Below are positions 7,785 to 10,935 of a stretch of DNA of 10,935 nucleotides, one piece after another. Position 1 is the stretch's first letter. Each line of letters opens with the position of its first letter. The translations under genes were made by a program, and so were the position numbers. The DNA is from Candidatus Atribacter alterifermentans (GTDB lineage: Bacteria; Atribacterota; Atribacteria; Atribacterales; Atribacteraceae), in the NCBI GenBank assembly GCA_012517635.1, contig JAAYUP010000163.1, forward strand, positions 1 through 10,935. The letters are read 5' to 3'. The notes below the pieces were generated by a model. That model was not told the DNA's origin. It ran no database searches and saw only the letters and a program-made list of their open reading frames with translations.

Positions 7785-9317
7785 ATGAAAAAAATTTCTT
7801 TTTTACTGATGGTTTTGTTTTTTTTGGTTTTCAATATTCAATCAGCATTGGCTCAAATATATGAATTTCAAGTCAGTTTAAATGAGCAAACCTATCTTGA
7901 CTCATTACCAGTTTCACCATTTGTAACCGTTCTTCCTGATAAAGGTAACTATGCGACCTATTTTATTGGCGATCCGATTTCCTTAGTTTATGAAGCATTG
8001 AAAAGTGGCTATGTGAGCATATTCGATTATACTGAAAATGAAAGAGTTCGGATTTTAAAAAATAATGAGCCGGTTTCACCGGGGACAAAAAAAAGTATTC
8101 AAGGTATTGTTACCGAACCAGAGGGAATGGAGCGGTTTCTCATTCTTCTTTCTCCCCGAGTTATTCCTGATCGGATCTTGGTGCAGGCAATGAACAATCC
8201 ATCCCGATTGAGGGAGATTATTGGTGAAAATGTTTATCTCAATCGAAGCATCATTCAGGTTGTTGAAAAGAGAAAAGAAGAATCAGTGGTCATCCGCTTT
8301 CATCCTGTACCTGAAACCATTTTAAGTGGAAGGAACATAAGGATTCGGGTTGTCATAACTGATAAAAATAATAACCCATTGGTAAACCGGAGAGTTCAAT
8401 GGTATGTAAGCCAGGGAAGCTTGGATTCATACCAGACCTATACCAATACTGCCGGGGAAACCGATGTGTGGTTTATGGCCCCATTCGTTTCAGAAGAAAC
8501 CCAAATCCAAATACAAGCTGCTTATGAGGGTGATACTGCCTATAGCCCGATGGATGGCACGGTGACGATTACTGTTCAGCCAGAGAAAAAACCAACTCTC
8601 TTAGTTCTGTCTCCGAAAGATTTTTTAGTCATCAGTGGAGAGAAAATAGATTTCAAAGCTCATTTAACTGATAGTGATGGTAACCCATTACCTGGACAAG
8701 CCTTAATATGGTCCTCGAGTGTTGGTCAATGGGAGAAGAGAATGACAACAACAGAGTCCGAAGGAACCGCAACGAATCTTTGGATCGCACCTGCTTCAAT
8801 AGTAAAAACACCCGTAGAACTGCAAGTTATTTTTAGAGGAGATAGGTATTATGCTGGATCTCAAGAGAGCTCGATAGGATCAGTTGAAAGTATCGAGATA
8901 GTTGTAGGCCGGGGGACATATTTTATTGATTTTTCAAATGGGAAACCTGAAACGAACTTCGAAGAAAGTATTTATCGTGGAGAAAATATCTCAGGATTCA
9001 CTCAAAATCCAACCTCAGTGCTTGCCATACGATCGGGTGAATATTTAAATTTAAAATTTCAAACTCCTGAAGGATGGAACAATGCTGCCTGTTTTATTTG
9101 GGGAAAATCAAATGGGAATGCGATTATTCGTATTCTTCTCAATAGTGAGAAAGTTTTCACTGGTAGTTTCGTTGGTGGTCAGATAAATCCTTTTGAATTC
9201 CAGTCTTTCCACCTCGATCAATTTTTAATTCCAGGAGAAAATCGAATACGAATTGAAGTACAATCTTCAGATGAGAATGCTTTCTTTGCTATCCAACGTT
9301 TATTGCTAGTTTTTTGA
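7785..9317 (+). CDS. Exported modular protein: DUF4384-like domain, two Ig-like domains, C-terminal beta-sandwich
   Basis: I do not recognise a named gene. The 510-residue protein starts with a clear Sec signal peptide: MKK, a hydrophobic run (6-16), then SALA with probable cleavage after Ala23. There is no lipobox and no C-terminal anchor, so it is predicted to be secreted or periplasmic. Residues about 30-160 contain YFIGDPISLVYEALKSGYVSIFDY (59-82), a pattern resembling DUF4384-type domains. Residues about 167-266 and 270-374 are two similar Ig-like (Big_1/invasin-like) modules, each with a D-x-x-x-NPL linker (NNNPLVNRRVQWYVS and DGNPLPGQALIWSSS) and a Y-x-GD-x-x-Y element (YEGDTAYSP, FRGDRYYAG). 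Residues about 375-510 look like a jelly-roll or carbohydrate-binding-like sandwich; this is inferred. GGAGG (7773-7777) lies 7 nt before the ATG. Position directly behind glgC implies co-transcription, but no function follows from that. Confidence 0.85.
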   Translation: MKKISFLLMVLFFLVFNIQSALAQIYEFQVSLNEQTYLDSLPVSPFVTVLPDKGNYATYFIGDPISLVYEALKSGYVSIFDYTENERVRILKNNEPVSPGTKKSIQGIVTEPEGMERFLILLSPRVIPDRILVQAMNNPSRLREIIGENVYLNRSIIQVVEKRKEESVVIRFHPVPETILSGRNIRIRVVITDKNNNPLVNRRVQWYVSQGSLDSYQTYTNTAGETDVWFMAPFVSEETQIQIQAAYEGDTAYSPMDGTVTITVQPEKKPTLLVLSPKDFLVISGEKIDFKAHLTDSDGNPLPGQALIWSSSVGQWEKRMTTTESEGTATNLWIAPASIVKTPVELQVIFRGDRYYAGSQESSIGSVESIEIVVGRGTYFIDFSNGKPETNFEESIYRGENISGFTQNPTSVLAIRSGEYLNLKFQTPEGWNNAACFIWGKSNGNAIIRILLNSEKVFTGSFVGGQINPFEFQSFHLDQFLIPGENRIRIEVQSSDENAFFAIQRLLLVF

Positions 9318-9325
9318 AAACAGTG

Positions 9326-9366
9326 CATGGTGAATGAGTTGGTGATTTTGATAAAATTTCACCATG
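9326..9366 (+). terminator. Candidate stem-loop downstream of the exported-protein gene (terminator uncertain)
   Basis: CATGGTGAA (9326-9334) pairs perfectly with TTCACCATG (9358-9366) around a 23-nt loop. The same 3' arm can pair instead with GGTGA (9341-9345), giving a compact hairpin over 9341-9363 with a TTTT/AAAA extension and a 2-nt bulge. A T run follows at 9382-9387, but it lies 15 nt beyond the stem and the stem is not GC-rich. An intrinsic terminator is therefore only possible. It is placed where an operon end is expected. Confidence 0.35.
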
Positions 9367-9487
9367 TCATACATTTGTATCATTTTTTGTTGATAAATAA
9401 GGATGAAAAATTACAAATCAAAAACTTATTATGAGGAATGTAACCTTTCTTTGGTTGGACAACGAGGCAATCTTATTAATCAAATCT

Positions 9488-9615
9488 GTCTTCTTGAGGA
9501 GTCTGATGCTTTCTACAGGACGACATGAGAATCTCATCCTTAAGAATATTTTGAAAGAAATAAATATAAAAAGATGAGATCCTCACGGCTTCAAAAAGCG
9601 AAGCCTCAGGATGAC
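9488..9615. repeat. Imperfect palindromic interspersed repeat (MITE- or REP-like)
   Basis: The block is an imperfect palindrome of about 128 bp. The outer ends GTCTTCTTGAGG (9488-9499) and the complement of CCTCAGGATGAC (9604-9615, reading GTCATCCTGAGG) agree at 10 of 12 positions. The inner arms CATGAGAATCTCATC (9524-9538) and GATGAGATCCTCACG (9573-9587) are inverted copies agreeing at 13 of 15. The right arm folds on itself: ATCCT-CAC-GGCTTC, loop AAAAAGC, GAAGCC-TC-AGGAT (9579-9612). Base composition and motif style differ from the flanks. No transposase is present, so it would be a non-autonomous element. The related GAGGCAATCTTAT at 9464-9476 may be part of a larger or older copy. Confidence 0.6.
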
Positions 9616-9675
9616 CGCCGGTGGCGTCAGAGTGGAATATTTTACAAATAATTTAATTACACCGAAAAGCAGGGT

Positions 9676-9681
9676 AGGTGG
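9676..9681 (+). promoter_or_regulatory. Ribosome binding site favouring hsp20 start at ATG 9690
   Basis: AGGTGG lies 8 nt before ATG 9690. The alternative in-frame GTG at 9678 is part of this very motif and has only AGGG 3 nt before it. The ATG start is therefore preferred, giving a protein 4 residues shorter. Confidence 0.55.
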
Positions 9682-9689
9682 ATAATAGG

Positions 9690-10127
9690 ATGTCATTTCA
9701 AGGGAATTGGTGGGAAGAGTTTGATACGATGCAGAAAGAGATGCAACGCTTTATGGAGCACGTTACTGGAAAGAAGCCTTATTTTTTAGGACTTTCAGAA
9801 AAAGCTTGGGAGCCTTTATGTGATGTTTTTGAAACCGATGATCATTTTATAGTCGTAGTCGATATCGCTGGAGTATCGGTTAATGAGGTCGACTTGACCA
9901 TTCAAGCACGAAAATTAATATTGAAGGGTGTTAGAAAGGAAGTTCCTTCACCTCCCAAACGGGATTATCATCAATTGGAAATTCCCTTTGGACTTTTTCA
10001 GCGGGAGATTGAACTTCCCGAAGATGTTGATGGCGAGAATATTAATGCTCGTTATCGAGAAGGTTTCCTGATAGTTGAATGCAAAAAGAAAAAAGTTATT
10101 ACTGAACGGAGAATTAATCTTGAGTAA
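9690..10127 (+). CDS. Small heat-shock protein, Hsp20/alpha-crystallin family
   Basis: This is an ATP-independent holdase chaperone that binds unfolding proteins in the cytoplasm and forms oligomers. It has 145 residues, the usual bacterial length. A short aromatic/amphipathic N-terminal arm (1-40, NWWEEF then a charged helix) precedes the alpha-crystallin domain (about 41-135), which opens with W-EP-CDVFETDDHFIVVVDIAGV and contains FQREIELPEDVD (103-114) and the conserved A-x(3)-G-x-L form in ARYREGFLIV (120-129). The C-terminal tail carries I-N-L (142-144), the I-x-I/V-type motif that docks on neighbouring subunits. The gene follows a 370-bp spacer and precedes lon by 125 bp, which suggests a proteostasis locus. 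No CIRCE operator is visible, so its heat regulation is unknown. Confidence 0.94.
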   Translation: MSFQGNWWEEFDTMQKEMQRFMEHVTGKKPYFLGLSEKAWEPLCDVFETDDHFIVVVDIAGVSVNEVDLTIQARKLILKGVRKEVPSPPKRDYHQLEIPFGLFQREIELPEDVDGENINARYREGFLIVECKKKKVITERRINLE

Positions 10128-10204
10128 ACGATTATCCTCAGGAACAAAAATCAAGTGTTTTGGAAGAGAACATTCTCAAACATTCGGATTAAAATATAAG
10201 TATT

Positions 10205-10232
10205 TTGACCCATTTCTTGATAAAAATATGAA
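10205..10232 (+). promoter_or_regulatory. Possible promoter upstream of lon
   Basis: TTGACC (10205-10210) is followed by a 16-bp spacer and TATGAA (10227-10232). The -35 box is good and the -10 box is moderate. Transcription would begin near 10239, leaving a leader of only about 14 nt with AAAGGA (10241-10246) as the ribosome site. It could be a chance match in AT-rich DNA, and lon may also be read through from hsp20. Confidence 0.3.
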
Positions 10233-10252
10233 TTGTAGGGAAAGGATCAGAT

Positions 10253-10935
10253 ATGGAAGAGTATCTTGATAACTGGTTTGCATTTTCGGAAGAGCCTCCA
10301 AATATTGCGACAGACCAAATTGTGATTTCCGAATCCATTGATCAGGAAAAAAAAGGTTTTGATATTCCAGATAAAATTGCCATCCTTCCTTTAAATGAAA
10401 ATGTCTTATTTCCTGAGCTGGTTATGCCATGGGTCGTCCAAGGAGAAAAGTGGGTTAAATTGGTTAATGATGCGGTTTTAGGAAATAAAATGATTGGAGT
10501 TGTAACACTTCGTACCAAAAAAGAAGACGGAGATACCAGTGTCTCAGCCCAAGATTTTTACGAAATTGGTGTTGTAGGACGAATATCTCGTTTGTTAAAG
10601 CTCCCTGAAGATGCCATACAAATACTGGTTTTTGGATTAAATAAATTTCGTGTTATCGAGTGGATTCAATGGGATCCATATCCTCTTGCAAAAATAGAAC
10701 TAATTAAAGAAGAAGAAATTAAAACCGATGAAACTGAAGCTTTAATTCGTAACATATTAACTCTTTTTCAGAAAGTTGTCGAACTTGCCCCTTATTTACC
10801 AAAAGAAATTTTTGTAGCAGCGATGAATATCAAGCAACCTTCACGACTTGCCCATTTTGTGGTTTCGAATTTAAATCTGGACGTAGAAAGCAAACAAAAT
10901 ATTTTATCTACTAACGAACTTATCGAGAAATTAAA
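10253..10935 (+). CDS. lon: Lon protease, N-terminal domain only (3' end outside window)
   Basis: Lon is an ATP-dependent serine protease that degrades misfolded and regulatory proteins. Only the substrate-recognition (LON) domain is visible here: 227 codons with no stop before the window edge. After an acidic stretch of about 40 residues (11 Asp/Glu against 3 Lys), the domain opens with IAILPLNENVLFPELVMP (42-59). It continues with YEIGVVGRISRLLKLPEDA, VFGLNKFRVIEWI, and the helical part LFQKVVELAPYLPKEI, matching E. coli Lon in order. The AAA+ and Ser-Lys protease domains cannot be seen, so a free LON-domain protein cannot be strictly excluded. The helical continuation past residue 160 favours full Lon. 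AAAGGA lies 6 nt before the ATG. The N-terminal extension is longer than in E. coli. Confidence 0.88.
   Translation, partial: MEEYLDNWFAFSEEPPNIATDQIVISESIDQEKKGFDIPDKIAILPLNENVLFPELVMPWVVQGEKWVKLVNDAVLGNKMIGVVTLRTKKEDGDTSVSAQDFYEIGVVGRISRLLKLPEDAIQILVFGLNKFRVIEWIQWDPYPLAKIELIKEEEIKTDETEALIRNILTLFQKVVELAPYLPKEIFVAAMNIKQPSRLAHFVVSNLNLDVESKQNILSTNELIEKL

Larger units (their letters stand above)
9318..9689. other. Intergenic region without a convincing gene
   Basis: This gap of about 370 bp separates the exported-protein gene from hsp20. It contains the stem-loop at 9326-9366, an AT-rich stretch, and the palindromic repeat at 9488-9615, followed by a compact CGCC-GGT-GGCG inverted repeat (9616-9626). 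I see no heat-shock CIRCE element and no strong sigma-70 promoter in front of hsp20. The best match is TTGGTT-N17-TATTAA at 9451-9479, which is weak. No tRNA is apparent. Confidence 0.6.

Noticed and set aside
9403..9528. 41-codon frame starting with ATG after AAGG
   Set aside because: It is very short, runs into the palindromic repeat, and has a composition typical of AT-rich non-coding DNA. There is no recognisable motif.
9464..9626. CRISPR array
   Set aside because: The repeats are inverted, imperfect and not regularly spaced by unique spacers. No cas genes are in the window.
10075..10269. Open frame of 64 codons spanning the hsp20 end and the lon start
   Set aside because: It begins inside hsp20, overlaps the start of lon, has no ribosome site of its own and resembles no known family.

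Overview
The window is an AT-rich stretch (clearly below 50 % GC by eye) in which every recognisable gene lies on the plus strand. The gene set is bacterial: citramalate synthase, FolD, a GH57 glucanase, GlgC, Hsp20 and Lon. GTG starts, short intergenic gaps, overlapping genes and a cytoplasmic GH57 enzyme next to glgC suggest a low-GC, probably anaerobic and possibly deep-branching bacterium. An Atribacterota-like lineage is my best guess, at low confidence, because nothing in the window is taxonomically decisive.

Layout. (1) 1-2486: the 3' part of citramalate synthase (cimA), overlapped for 28 bp by a 405-residue protein. I read that protein as a strongly diverged glucose-6-phosphate isomerase (PGI) homologue that has lost most of the PGI signature motifs. 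(2) 2487-2665: a spacer with a short heptamer repeat and a good sigma-70-type promoter. (3) 2666-4260: a YcdX-type PHP phosphatase overlapping folD by 4 bp. (4) 4403-9317: a tight run of a YfcE-type metallophosphoesterase, a GH57 alpha-glucanase, glgC (ADP-glucose pyrophosphorylase), and an exported 510-residue protein that appears to be built of beta-sandwich modules. (5) 9318-9689: a non-coding gap of about 370 bp with a stem-loop and a roughly 128-bp imperfect palindrome that looks like a miniature interspersed repeat. (6) 9690-10935: an Hsp20 small heat-shock protein, then the N-terminal part of a Lon protease cut by the window edge.

How the genes may work together. GH57 and GlgC overlap and should be translated together. 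They point to storage-glucan (glycogen) turnover: GlgC makes ADP-glucose and the GH57 enzyme acts on alpha-glucan, both in the cytoplasm. The exported protein is 2 bp behind glgC, so it is probably co-transcribed, but its role is unknown. Hsp20 and Lon form a protein quality-control pair. CimA serves isoleucine synthesis by the pyruvate/citramalate route, and FolD serves one-carbon metabolism.

The most unusual items are the degenerate PGI homologue behind cimA, the modular exported protein behind glgC, and the palindromic element upstream of hsp20. I see no CRISPR array, transposase, tRNA, rRNA or recognisable defence system. I did not find a clearly new multi-gene system.
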